A stretch of DNA of 28,018 nt. It comes from a virus. Numbering within the stretch: position 1 is the stretch's first letter; the number at the start of each line of letters is the position of its first letter. The stretch covers positions 1 through 28,018 of IMG/VR virus record IMGVR_UViG_3300004369_000106; one strand, 5' to 3'. This document shows, piece after piece, positions 1-7,400 of the stretch. Made by a program: the position numbers and the translations under genes. The notes under the pieces were generated by a model, which was not told the origin of the DNA, ran no database searches, and saw only the letters and a list, made by a program, of their open reading frames with translations.

Positions 1-201
1 AGTATCTCCGATTCTCATGGCCGAGAAACTTATTGAAATTTGAGCGTATTTTTTTTCTTCGCCATTATCGCCAATGACTTCACGACGTGTCGCCTTTTTG
101 GATTCTCCCGTGAAGTCGTCGGTTTCATCCAACCACAACTCTTGTGAAAAGCTGGTTGCGGCAAAAGCAAAGGCAAAAAGTAGGGCAAGTAAATTTTTCA
201 T
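1..201 (-). CDS. N-terminal part of a small secreted protein (runs off left edge)
   Basis: An open frame reads leftward from ATG at 201 to the window edge without a stop, giving 67 residues. It begins MKNLLALLFAFAFAATSFSQ, a clear Sec signal peptide with a likely cleavage after the S/Q region (about residue 19). The mature part starts ELWLDETDDFTGESKK and contains FSAMRIGDT. I recall this style of small secreted protein from flavobacterial genomes and prophages but cannot name a family. The region is richer in A/T than the phage structural genes, so it may be host DNA at the prophage edge or a cargo gene. It diverges from the plus-strand holin gene across about 100 bp. Function unknown. Confidence 0.75.
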   Translation of the reverse strand, partial: MKNLLALLFAFAFAATSFSQELWLDETDDFTGESKKATRREVIGDNGEEKKYAQISISFSAMRIGDT

Positions 202-303
202 GTGGTCTCGTTTTGCAATGCACAAAGAAAGACGATTTTGCTTCAAATGTCAATCTTGACGCCGTCAACCTCCTCACGTTATGCGAAGTAGACCTTCGCC
301 CCG
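202..303. other. Divergent intergenic region, left end
   Basis: About 100 bp lie between the leftward secreted-protein gene and the rightward holin gene. It is T/A-rich on the left and GC-rich on the right. I see no convincing TAnnTTTG element on either strand and no 12-base match to the region upstream of the integrase, so I cannot place an attachment site here. Confidence 0.4.
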
Positions 304-765
304 TTGACTCCTTCCAAAGACAAACGCCGACTCCGTGACACGAAGGTCGGGGCGTGGTTAACCACCAAGGCCCCCGCCATTCTCGACGCGGTTGGGGATG
401 TACTCCCCGACTCGGGCGTCTTGGGTGTCGTCAAGAACCTCGTGGACTCGGAGCCGAACATGTCGGCCGAGGACCGCTTGGAATTTGAACGCCTTGTCAC
501 TTCGGAGCGGGTCGCCTTGGAAGCCGAACGAACGAAGCGTTGGGAGGCGGACGCCAACTCCGACTCATGGTTGTCGAAGAACACGCGCCCCCTCATTATC
601 TTGTCTTTGGTCGGTGTCCTTTTCGTCTTCATTGTTCTCGACTCCCTCGACATTGCGTTCGAGGTTCGAGAGTCGTGGGTGACGTTGTACGAAGTTCTCA
701 TTGTCACGGCCGTCGGAGGGTACTTCACCCTTCGCTCCGTGTTTGACAAACGCCCCAACAAATGA
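304..765 (+). CDS. Holin-like membrane protein (GTA holin, 3TM type)
   Basis: The product is 153 residues if TTG at 304 is the start; an in-frame TAG at 289 rules out anything much longer. An acidic amphipathic N-terminal half ends in the run TKRWEADANSDSWLSKNTRP, just before a hydrophobic helix at about 97-114 and a second at about 128-146. This arrangement, with RW-x-D...SDSWLSKN-RPL before the helices, is typical of the 'holin of 3TMs, for gene-transfer release' family. It probably permeabilises the inner membrane during lysis. The next gene overlaps it by ATGA, so the two are translationally coupled. It lies on the opposite strand from the amidase, which is unusual for a lysis cassette. 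The family call rests on pattern, not a search. Confidence 0.72.
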   Translation: MTPSKDKRRLRDTKVGAWLTTKAPAILDAVGDVLPDSGVLGVVKNLVDSEPNMSAEDRLEFERLVTSERVALEAERTKRWEADANSDSWLSKNTRPLIILSLVGVLFVFIVLDSLDIAFEVRESWVTLYEVLIVTAVGGYFTLRSVFDKRPNK

Positions 766-1781
766 GCCTCCGCCCCTTGTCCCCGTCTTGGGCCTTTGTC
801 CGAGACCTTCTCGAACGCTTCCCCAACACCCCGTCCCTCACTTTGGCCAAGAAGGTCGCAAAGGAGAACCCTTCTTTGTTCACCTCGGTCGAAGCCGCGC
901 GGAGTGCCATTCGGTACTTCCGAGGAGCCGTTGGAGACGCGAACCGCAAGTACGCCGACCAACGGTTGGCCCGTGACTTCGAGGTGTCCTCGTTCAACCC
1001 CTTCGGCCTCCCCGAGTCCGACGAGGTCGAGTACCTCCCCTACAAGTTGCCCCCCGAGTGTCGGAGAATTTTGTGTCTTTACGACGTCCACGTCCCGTAC
1101 CACTCCGTGGACGCTTTGTCCGCGGCCATTCAATACGGCCTCGACATGCGCGCCGACACCGTCTTCTTGGGTGGTGACTTCCTTGACTTTTACTCGTTGT
1201 CCACCTTCGAGAAAGACCCAAGGCGGCGAGGCTTCAAGGAGGAGTTGGAAACGGGGCGCAACGTCTTGGAGGTGTTGCGGCAAAACTTCCCCGCGGCTCG
1301 GTTCTTCTACATGCTCGGCAACCACGAAGAACGCTTCGAGCGGTACATGAAGGTCAAGGCTCCCGAACTCCTCGACGTCGAACAATGGAGGCTCGAACAC
1401 CTCCTCAACTTCGACGCCATACGGTGCGAACTCATTGACGGGAAACGAGTGGCCAAGGCGGGGCGGTTAAACCTTGTACACGGCCACGAATTCGGACGCG
1501 GTGGGGCCTCCTCCCCCGTGAACCCCGCCCGAGGCTTGTACATGCGCTCCAAGGCCTCCGCAATGTGCGGACACCACCACCAAACAAGCGAACACACCGA
1601 ACCAAACATTGACGGCCAAGTCGCCACAACGTGGTCGGTGGGTTGCCTTTGCGAGTTGTCGCCCGAATACCGACCAATAAACAAGTGGAACCACGGGGTG
1701 GCCTTTGTCGAAGTTGACCACGACAACGGCGGCTCCTTCAAGGTTCACAACCGTCGCATACAACGCGGCGTCCTCCTTTAA
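762..1781 (+). CDS. Calcineurin-like metallophosphoesterase
   Basis: This 339-residue protein carries all the metal-binding blocks of the calcineurin-like phosphoesterase fold in order: D-x-H (D108, H110), GGDFLD (137-142), GNHEE (186-190), H-G-H (240-242) and GHHH (270-273). It should be a binuclear metal-dependent hydrolase of phosphodiester or phosphomonoester bonds; the substrate cannot be told from sequence. Residues 1-60 lie outside the catalytic domain and look helical (SWAFVRDLLERFPN...SVEAARSAIRYFRG), perhaps a small DNA-binding or helical domain. The start overlaps the holin stop by ATGA. Similar enzymes occur in many phages, where DNA processing or nucleotide turnover has been proposed. 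Confidence 0.88.
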   Translation: MSLRPLSPSWAFVRDLLERFPNTPSLTLAKKVAKENPSLFTSVEAARSAIRYFRGAVGDANRKYADQRLARDFEVSSFNPFGLPESDEVEYLPYKLPPECRRILCLYDVHVPYHSVDALSAAIQYGLDMRADTVFLGGDFLDFYSLSTFEKDPRRRGFKEELETGRNVLEVLRQNFPAARFFYMLGNHEERFERYMKVKAPELLDVEQWRLEHLLNFDAIRCELIDGKRVAKAGRLNLVHGHEFGRGGASSPVNPARGLYMRSKASAMCGHHHQTSEHTEPNIDGQVATTWSVGCLCELSPEYRPINKWNHGVAFVEVDHDNGGSFKVHNRRIQRGVLL

Positions 1782-1792
1782 CACCGAACAAC

Positions 1793-2011
1793 ATGACCTC
1801 AATTTGGAATTGGATTTTGGCCCGTGACATGGCCTCCACCCGTCTCTTGGCCATTGCCGCCCTCCTTCTCAATTACCTCGGCTTTTGCACCGCAAAAAAC
1901 CCCGACCCGTCCTCGTGGGAGTTATGGGTGGGGGTTGTCCTTTACGTTGGAAGCGTGGCCGCGCTCGTTGCGCTTGTCATTGCCGCGACGAGTCAGTCAC
2001 GGCCCCGTTGA
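1793..2011 (+). CDS. Small two-helix membrane protein
   Basis: The product is 72 residues with ATG at 1793, eleven bases after the phosphoesterase stop, so it belongs to the same plus-strand unit. Two hydrophobic segments (about residues 14-32 and 43-64) are separated by a short polar loop (KNPDPSSWE), and the tail SQSRPR is basic. No family is recognised. Its size and place beside a holin make an accessory holin or holin regulator possible, but this is inference. The 3' end overlaps the convergent minus-strand gene by 19 bp. Confidence 0.6.
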   Translation: MTSIWNWILARDMASTRLLAIAALLLNYLGFCTAKNPDPSSWELWVGVVLYVGSVAALVALVIAATSQSRPR

Positions 2012-2199
2012 AGGTCTACACGGTGGACCTTGTGTCCGTTCTTCTCGTAGGGCCTCCCGTGCCTTGACAAGTGGTTCATGAGGGTGTTGTATGGGGCCAC
2101 TTCGTGGACGCTCAACAACGCCTTCACGCTTGTAAAAGCTTCGACCGTTTCACCTTCTTCGGTGGTGCGGGTGTATATGACAACGCGGGAGGTACTCAT
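1993..2199 (-). CDS. Hypothetical protein, 68 aa
   Basis: I start this at the internal ATG (2199; MSTSRVVIYTRTTEEGETVE...) rather than five codons upstream, because the preceding TTTGTACC stretch looks like leader. The product mixes beta-type segments (SRVVIYTR) with a helical middle (AFTSVKALLSVHEV) and a basic end. No family is recognised. It is last in the minus-strand ORFan unit and is separated from the gene before it by a strong hairpin (2219-2243), so it may be expressed only by read-through. It overlaps the convergent membrane-protein gene. Confidence 0.5.
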   Translation of the reverse strand: MSTSRVVIYTRTTEEGETVEAFTSVKALLSVHEVAPYNTLMNHLSRHGRPYEKNGHKVHRVDLQRGRD

Positions 2200-2218
2200 G
2201 GTACAAAGGAACAAAGAA

Positions 2219-2243
2219 GGGACGAGTGTTTGTCACCCGTCCC
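2219..2243 (-). terminator. Hairpin, probable terminator after the 62-aa ORF
   Basis: GGGACGGGTG / ACAAA / CACTCGTCCC (minus strand) forms a 10-bp stem with one G-U pair and a 5-base loop. A T-rich stretch (TTCTTTGTT) follows on the minus strand. The plus strand also has a T-run (CAATTTTT) after it, so the hairpin could work in both directions between the convergent units. Confidence 0.55.
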
Positions 2244-2252
2244 CGTCAATTT

Positions 2253-2441
2253 TTAGAGGTAAAGCGCGGCGCGCTTGGCAATGAGTTCCAACCCTTGGCG
2301 GCTCATGAGTAGGCGTTGGGCCTTGTCCGCGGTGACTCCTTCGTCAATGGCCGCTTGTGTGTACTCGGCGACCGCCACTTTGAGGGCGAGTTCGAATTGG
2401 GCTTTGGTCGGGACTTCTTGTTTGATTGCTTCGAGGTTCAT
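2253..2441 (-). CDS. Hypothetical small helical protein, 62 aa
   Basis: The reading frame is open much further upstream, but the plausible start is ATG at 2441 (MNLEAIKQEVPTKAQFELAL...), because the upstream part is Arg/His/Pro-rich junk and overlaps another gene. The 62 residues are almost entirely helical, with a repeating Ala/Leu pattern (VAVAEYTQAAIDEGVTADKAQRLL) and end KRAALYL. No family is recognised. It is the second gene behind promoter 2675-2707. A hairpin with a UUCG loop sits just upstream (2457-2472) and may affect its translation or RNA stability. Confidence 0.6.
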   Translation of the reverse strand: MNLEAIKQEVPTKAQFELALKVAVAEYTQAAIDEGVTADKAQRLLMSRQGLELIAKRAALYL

Positions 2442-2456
2442 GGCTTGGTGTATTGT

Positions 2457-2472
2457 GGGGGCCGAAGCCCCC
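2457..2472 (-). other. Perfect 6-bp hairpin with UUCG tetraloop in the leader of the 62-aa ORF
   Basis: On the minus strand GGGGGC-TTCG-GCCCCC forms a perfect stem closed by a C-G pair around UUCG, the most stable tetraloop class. It lies between two ORFs of one unit, 16 bases before the ATG at 2441, and has no U-run, so it is not a normal terminator. It could be an RNA processing or stability element. Confidence 0.55.
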
Positions 2473-2479
2473 GTGGTTC

Positions 2480-2635
2480 TTACTTGACGAGACCCGCTTG
2501 GCGGTTGATTTTGTCGGCGGCGCGTTGTGCGCCCGTTGCGGTTGCGTAGCGGCGTTGCATGATGTCGCCACAATCGACGGTCCCCCAAGTGATGTAAAAG
2601 TGAGACCCCATTTTTTCGACCTTCCAAAGTTCCAT
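2480..2635 (-). CDS. Hypothetical protein, 51 aa
   Basis: The start is ATG at 2635 (MELWKVEKMGSHFYITWGTV), the first ATG downstream of the expected transcript start of promoter 2675-2707. An ATG just 3' of the promoter element would lie at or before the transcript start. The protein has a short aromatic beta-rich N-terminus (SHFYITWGTVDCGDI) and a helical, basic end (GAQRAADKINRQAGLVK). No family is recognised. It is the first gene of its unit, so it is probably the most strongly expressed of the three. Confidence 0.62.
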   Translation of the reverse strand: MELWKVEKMGSHFYITWGTVDCGDIMQRRYATATGAQRAADKINRQAGLVK

Positions 2636-2674
2636 TGTTCGTGTGTTTTGTGTTGTTCTTCCGTGTTGACATGA

Positions 2675-2707
2675 CAAACATACGTCCTTTAATTGTCTAC
2701 TTCCAAA
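2675..2707 (-). promoter_or_regulatory. Bacteroidota-type promoter (copy A)
   Basis: On the minus strand, -33 TTTG (2707-2704), a 21-base spacer and -7 TATGTTTG (2682-2675) match the primary sigma consensus known for Bacteroidota (TTTG ... TAnnTTTG). Transcription should start near 2668, leaving a leader of about 30 bases before ATG 2635. Its sequence and flanks are nearly the same as copy B at 3337-3369. Confidence 0.85.
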
Positions 2708-2716
2708 CAAAACGAC

Positions 2717-2740
2717 AAAAAAAAGAGACATTTTTGTCTC
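2717..2740 (-). terminator. Intrinsic terminator abutting promoter A
   Basis: The minus strand reads GAGAC-AAAAAT-GTCTC followed by eight T. The stem is short (5 bp) but the U-tract is perfect. It closes the unit ending with the 77-aa gene and lies only about 10 bp upstream of promoter A. Confidence 0.75.
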
Positions 2741-2764
2741 CCTTGTTCTTTTCGTGGTAGCGGC

Positions 2765-2782
2765 GGGGGGATTTAGCCCCCC
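2765..2782 (-). other. GC hairpin across the stop codon of the 77-aa ORF
   Basis: Runs of six G (2765-2770) and six C (2777-2782) face each other across ATTTAG, which contains the stop codon of the 77-aa gene on the minus strand. It has no U-tract. It probably protects the 3' end of the mRNA or adds to the terminator downstream. Confidence 0.4.
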
Positions 2783-3006
2783 TCCTCGTCCACCGTGCGG
2801 GCCATTTTTGGCTCCCAATGGTCGGCCATGCTTTGGACTTCTCGTTGGTTGAAGATGGCGGCGTCGTCCCTTCCTTCTTCGGTTACATACCACGCGAGAA
2901 GGTGGGTTGGGAGGTATGAGAACCCCTCCAACTTGTCCCCCCAATGGTAGGCGATGTACTCTTCGGCTTTTTGGCGCGTGGCGCGGGCTTGTGCGGCGGT
3001 TGGCAT
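2773..3006 (-). CDS. Hypothetical protein, 77 aa
   Basis: The start is ATG at 3006, ten bases after the stop of the 95-aa gene, so both share promoter B. The N-terminus is helical and charged (MPTAAQARATRQKAEEYIAY), followed by an aromatic middle (GFSYLPTHLLAWYV) and an acidic end. It resembles small phage accessory proteins in size and charge, but no family is recognised. Transcription should stop at the terminator at 2717-2740. Confidence 0.62.
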   Translation of the reverse strand: MPTAAQARATRQKAEEYIAYHWGDKLEGFSYLPTHLLAWYVTEEGRDDAAIFNQREVQSMADHWEPKMARTVDEEGG

Positions 3007-3016
3007 GGCGTAGGAA

Positions 3017-3304
3017 TTAGGCGTTGTACTTGTCGTTCATGGCGGCCTTGTAGCCCGCGGACATGACGCGGACGTACAAGGACAACTCTTTGGCAACCCA
3101 CTCACCGAAGCGGGCGTGGTCGATGTACCCTTGGTCCTTCGCGCTTGCGATGTCGTGCGCGAACATGTCGAGGGCGAGTTGTGCGGGGTTCTCGTTGGTC
3201 TTCTTCGACACTTCGATGGCCTTGCGAATCTTGGTCGCGTAGACGCTTCCGCTTGGTCCGTGGTTTTCGATGCCGTTGGCGATGTTGTTGAGTGAGTTGT
3301 ACAT
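3017..3304 (-). CDS. Hypothetical protein, 95 aa
   Basis: I start this at ATG 3304 (MYNSLNNIANGIENHGPSGS), because the earlier in-frame ATG (3336) lies almost on the promoter's -7 element and would be at or before the transcript start. The product is largely helical (IRKAIEVSKKTNENPAQLALDMFAHDIASA) with a C-terminal segment LYVRVMSAGYKAAMNDKYNA. No family is recognised. It is the first gene of the unit driven by promoter B. Confidence 0.62.
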   Translation of the reverse strand: MYNSLNNIANGIENHGPSGSVYATKIRKAIEVSKKTNENPAQLALDMFAHDIASAKDQGYIDHARFGEWVAKELSLYVRVMSAGYKAAMNDKYNA

Positions 3305-3336
3305 GTCGTTTGTTTTTGTTGTTTCCGTTGACATGA

Positions 3337-3369
3337 CAAACATACGACCCTTATTTGTCTTTTTCCAAA
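3337..3369 (-). promoter_or_regulatory. Bacteroidota-type promoter (copy B)
   Basis: On the minus strand, -33 TTTG (3369-3366), a 21-base spacer and -7 TATGTTTG (3344-3337). Element and spacer lengths equal copy A, and the surrounding 73 bp agree at about 61 positions. The expected transcript start is near 3330, with a leader of about 25 bases before ATG 3304. Confidence 0.85.
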
Positions 3370-3378
3370 CATTTAGAC

Positions 3379-3402
3379 AAAAAAAAGACCCATTTTTGTC
3401 TT
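3379..3402 (-). terminator. Intrinsic terminator closing the late block
   Basis: The minus strand reads AAGAC-AAAAATGG-GTCTT running into a T-tract of eight. It lies about 20 bp after the VRR-NUC stop and immediately before promoter B, in the same geometry as the terminator at 2717-2740. Confidence 0.7.
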
Positions 3403-3423
3403 TTTCTTTCGAAGTCCCAATGT

Positions 3424-3813
3424 TTACGCGGGTTCCCCGAGGTACTCTTCGAGTATTTTTTTTGCCGCGTCGTAGCCTTTGGCCACCGTTGCACGGTACC
3501 CACGCGCCTCCAACCGCTCCTTCCATTCCTTTTGTGAGGCGGAAACCCTCCCGCCCTTGTCCCGTTTTAATTCAATGGCGAGACCGTGGTGGCCTTCTCG
3601 GGGTTCGTAGATGAAGACGTCGGGGAAGCCCTTTTTGTACCCCGTCTCTTTGAGGCGTACCGCTTCCCTCATGCTCGTCCGTGCGCCCCCCGCGGAAGCA
3701 CACCACAAGACGTTCGGGTGTTGGGTGTCGAGGTACTCGGCGAAGCGTCGTTGGATGTCGTATTCGCTCCCTTCGCCGTGGCGGTTGTGTCGTGTCCTTT
3801 TACGCCTCGACAC
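3424..3813 (-). CDS. VRR-NUC domain nuclease
   Basis: The preferred start is GTG at 3813 (129 aa; VSRRKRTRHNRHGEGSEYDI), giving a 14-base overlap with the amidase. The ATG at 3897 would overlap it by almost 100 bases. The core matches VRR-NUC proteins of the PD-(D/E)XK superfamily: E-x-D-I-Q-R-R-F at the first helix, then GFPDVFIYEP...GLAIELKRDKGGRVSASQKEW, that is, the PD, the E-x-K pair (ELK) and the Q-x-x-W helix. Phage members are proposed to cut branched DNA or help packaging and host takeover. It is the last gene of the late block. Alternative roles in that superfamily cannot be excluded. Confidence 0.85.
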   Translation of the reverse strand: MSRRKRTRHNRHGEGSEYDIQRRFAEYLDTQHPNVLWCASAGGARTSMREAVRLKETGYKKGFPDVFIYEPREGHHGLAIELKRDKGGRVSASQKEWKERLEARGYRATVAKGYDAAKKILEEYLGEPA

Positions 3814-4237
3814 GGTCTCTTTGGGTGAATGTCGAACCCCACTTCTCGACGACGTCAAACGAAGGGCAAGCCTTGGCCGCGAATTCACGGTGGCCATGAA
3901 TGGACAAAGGCCCGAAGACGTCGCGGAGTTTGTCCACGAGTTCGAAGAAGGCCGCTTCTTGTATGGCGGTCATGGTGTCCTCGGGTTCTCCGTTGTGTAC
4001 CCCGCCAACGTAGCACACTCCCACGGCGTCGTTGTGGCCTTTGGTGTGTGCGCCTTTGCGCCAAACGGGGCGTCCACGCTCCACGGTGCCGCGTCCGTCG
4101 TTGAGAATTACGAAGTGGTACCCGATGTCCGACCAATTGCGCGGCGCGCTTGTGTGCCACCGTCGTATTGTCTCGGTGGTGACGTGTTGCCCCTTCTCGG
4201 TTGCGGAGCAATGGAGGACAATTTTGGAGGGCTTCAT
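3800..4237 (-). CDS. N-acetylmuramoyl-L-alanine amidase (endolysin)
   Basis: This is a 145-residue T7-lysozyme/PGRP-like amidase with start ATG 4237, overlapping the upstream membrane-protein gene by ATGA. Visible motifs are VLHCSAT (H9), SDIGYHFVI (residues 37-45), a central GVCYVGG, then HGHREFAAKACPSFDV, where H116 and C124 are the likely second and third zinc ligands. The single-domain size matches phage amidase endolysins that cut the bond between MurNAc and L-Ala in peptidoglycan. There is no signal peptide, so it needs a holin to reach the wall. The XhlA-like gene directly before it and the holin at 304-765 are candidate partners. Confidence 0.9.
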   Translation of the reverse strand: MKPSKIVLHCSATEKGQHVTTETIRRWHTSAPRNWSDIGYHFVILNDGRGTVERGRPVWRKGAHTKGHNDAVGVCYVGGVHNGEPEDTMTAIQEAAFFELVDKLRDVFGPLSIHGHREFAAKACPSFDVVEKWGSTFTQRDRVEA

Positions 4238-4416
4238 GAGGCCACGAGTTGTTTCAACCACAACCCCACGGCAAGGAAGAAAGCCCCCACCCCGCTCCAC
4301 CACTTTTGCTTCAAGCCGTCGATGTCTTTGTCGTGGCCTTTGAGGGTGTCGGCGTGGTGGTCCAACTTCTCTTCAATACGGGCGACCGTGGCGAAGATTT
4401 GGTCCAACTTGTCCAT
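4234..4416 (-). CDS. XhlA-like coiled-coil membrane protein
   Basis: The 60 residues from ATG 4416 (MDKLDQIFATVARIEEKLDH) form a heptad-like coiled coil at about 1-35 and one membrane helix at about 40-57 (WWSGVGAFFLAVGLWLKQLV). This layout is that of the hemolysin XhlA / BhlA family, membrane-anchored partners of holin and amidase. An upstream in-frame ATG (4464) would add 16 Arg-rich residues and is less likely. The start of the amidase overlaps its stop, which fits a lysis pair. Confidence 0.7.
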   Translation of the reverse strand: MDKLDQIFATVARIEEKLDHHADTLKGHDKDIDGLKQKWWSGVGAFFLAVGLWLKQLVAS

Positions 4417-4474
4417 GTCGTCGAAGGTGCCAAGTCGCCCCGCCCTACGGGTTGACCTCGTCAAGTTTTGGACT

Positions 4475-7400
4475 TTACGAAGCCGACACCGCGAACGAAA
4501 ACCGAGTCGGAGCCGAACTCAAATTGGTAGTCGACAAGCGGCCCAACATGATGAAGACAAGGTCGCCCGCTCGAAGTGTGAGTCGAGTGACGTTCAAGTC
4601 AAGGTCGGTGAACACACCTTGAACCAAGTTTCGAGTGGAGACGGTACCGAGTCGGGTGAGTGTTATGGCGTTCGTGCTACCGCTTGGACGACGGCCAACC
4701 CACGCCGACAATATGAGGTCGTCTCGTGACACCTCCGCCAACACTTGGGCCTTCACCGTGAGGTCCGTGGCATTGGTCGGAAGAATGAAGCCCGCGGCGG
4801 CCGTGTCCGCTTGGATTGAATTGGCCGACGAAGACATTGTCGCGTCCCATGTATCGCTTGCCCACCCTTCGGTTCGGTTGCCGTAGTAGTACGACCGCCC
4901 TTTGAGAAGGTTGGTTCGTACGGAATGAGAACCGAGGGTCACAACGCTCGAACCACCCGTGGCGGGTGTGGAGAATGTGTACCGCCCGCTCCCGTCCGTC
5001 GTCAATACTTGGCCGCTTGTGCCGTCGGGGATGTCGTCGAGGGTGCCGTTGGTTTGGAGCGCAATGAGACGCGGGGTTGACGTGGAGTTGGGGAGGCCCG
5101 TGAGCTTGTTGGCCAACCGTTCGACGTCGTCAAGGTCCACGGCTTGCGTGATGGATATGAGGTCCGTTTTGCTTTGTACCAAGGTCACCTCGTCGTTCAC
5201 CTCTTCGACCGCATCCAATACGGAGACGTAGTTGGTAAGGCCGTGCGGGTTGCCTTGTCCGTTGCCTCCCCCGTTGTTGCCCGAAGAAGACGTCGAACCC
5301 CCGTATGTAAAGCCCGTGGGGACGACGGTGTCGTCGTGCGACAAAACAGTCCGCGACAAGACAACGGCGTCGAGGTCGTAGGTACATGGCCCCGCCGTGA
5401 AGGTCAAGGCCAACGGGACCAAGACGTCTTCAACGTCTCCCACCGTGCTACAATTGTGAGCGAAGGCGGTGGTGAAGTCCAACGGGTCGTCGACGTTCTC
5501 GTCGTCCCACTTTGGAACAATGGTCCCCCGTTGCGTCATGAGCGGCCGCCCTCGTTGGTACAAGGTTTCACGCGCCACCACTTGGAGGTTGTGCGCCCCG
5601 TCGTGGTCTTGGTCCACGGTGTCCGTGATGGAGTGCCACGCCTCACCCGAAAGGGTCACCACTTGCGAGACGTTGTTGTCGTGGGTGTACAACGCTCCCG
5701 AGGCGTTGGGGAGTCCGTCTTCGGTTTCGGAGACGCCCAAGACCGTCGACCCAAGGTCGAGGTACTCGGTGTTCTCGTCACCCTCGGCGAAGTACAACAC
5801 GTCCGCGTCCTCGTCGGTGGAGTCCACCGTGACACGGAAACCCGTGACAAAGTCGGCGGGCGCGTTTTGGTAGTTGGGCGCGATGTTGTTTCCGTTGTGG
5901 TCGTATTGGACGGCGTAGGAGGCGAAGAAGATTTTGTCGAGTTCGGGGAATGTTTGTCGCACCCCTCCGATTCTTGTAATGACAATACGGTCCACCGTCA
6001 CCTCGACACCGTCGTACGAGGACGAGGTGTTTGGAAGGGGTGCCGTTGTAAAGTCGAATTGTTGTTCGAAGCGGCGGTCTTGCGTTTCGTTGACGCGGTA
6101 TTCGAACTCGTTGTTGCCCGTGGCCTTAATGTGAAGACCTCCCACACGGCTCCAACCGTCGTACGTCTCGACGGACGCTTCGGGGTTCGAATTGGTCCAA
6201 GGGACGGCGACTTCGTAGAACCCTTCTTCCGTGGTCCAAACGGGGTTTGGGAAGTTTACTTCATTGAATGCGACGTCGGGTTGTGTACCCACGGGGAAGT
6301 CGATGTTGGTGTTCTCCGAGTCCATTGAATGTTCGGAGACGTAGTACAAGTTCCCCACCTTCACCTTGAAGCGAAGAATGATTCGCGCGCCGATTCGGTC
6401 AATACCGAGGTCGTTGTACGCGGCTCCCGTCAATGCGCTCCCGAATTCTCTTTTGAGTTCACCCGTGTCGTACAACCCTCGAAGGTTGAGCGTTTGCCCT
6501 TCCGAGACGACGAGGTCGTCATTGGTCCACGTTCGCCCCGAGTACCCGTTGTTTGGGTAGTCGATGTAAAAGAAGCTTCCCGTGGAGCCGAACACCGTTT
6601 GGCTTCCCGCCTCGTCGTGAGTGATGGACGCCCGTTTGATGGGTAACAAGTACGAGTTGGCCCACCCATTGGCCAAGGCGTGGTCGACTTCGATGTCCGT
6701 TTTGAAGTCCACATTTTCCGCCGTTGCCGTGGGGAGGTAGTTGCTTCCGTTTTGCGCGCGTCGGATGGACTCGGACGCCACCTTGAACCTCGGCCATTTT
6801 TGAACGGCCAACGTGGTCGACCAATTCAAGGCGTTCGGAGGGAAGAACCAAAAGGCGAAGTCGTTGAGAAAGATTCGACCCCCGAAGGCCGTGGTGATTT
6901 GTTCGAGAACGTCGAAGCACGAGTTGAAGTTGTCGGGGTAGTGTGCGCGCCTCCCAAAGTCGTCTTCGCGGTCTTTGTTGGTGGTGTAGAATGCTTCCGC
7001 CGTCGTGAAGGTTTGTTCCAACATGGTCGTCGGGAACGGGTCTCCTTCGGTCGTTGTGAAGTCCGCGTCGGCGTGGGAGGCGTTGAAGATGTCGACGACC
7101 TCTTTGAGTTGGTATTCGGCGTCCAACCAAAAATTGGCGGTTGGGATTTTGTTGAGGCAAATGGACACGAGTTCGGCCATTGTCTTCTTCCCCAAGTAAG
7201 CGTCCCCCGCGTTGTTGAACGGGATGTTGCGGAGGCGGTTAAGACCACACGAAGCGCGGACGGTGAACAAGTACGGACGGTCTTGCAACTCGTACTCAAT
7301 GGCCTCGTGGTTCAAGACACCCACCCACCACGGCTTCCAATGGGTGCCTCCGTCGTCGTAGTAGACGGCCAACCCGAAGCGGGCGTCGTCGTTGTCACGG

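Noticed and set aside
279-1400. Minus-strand open frame of 373 codons over holin and phosphoesterase
   Set aside because: Both plus-strand genes have recognisable domains; this frame has none.
3611-4729. Plus-strand open frame over VRR-NUC, amidase and XhlA-like genes
   Set aside because: It crosses three coupled minus-strand genes with clear motifs.
5144-6328. Long plus-strand open frame of 394 codons opposite the tail-tip gene
   Set aside because: It is Val/Arg-rich with no domain pattern and lies wholly antisense to a well-supported gene; biased codon use creates such open antisense frames.
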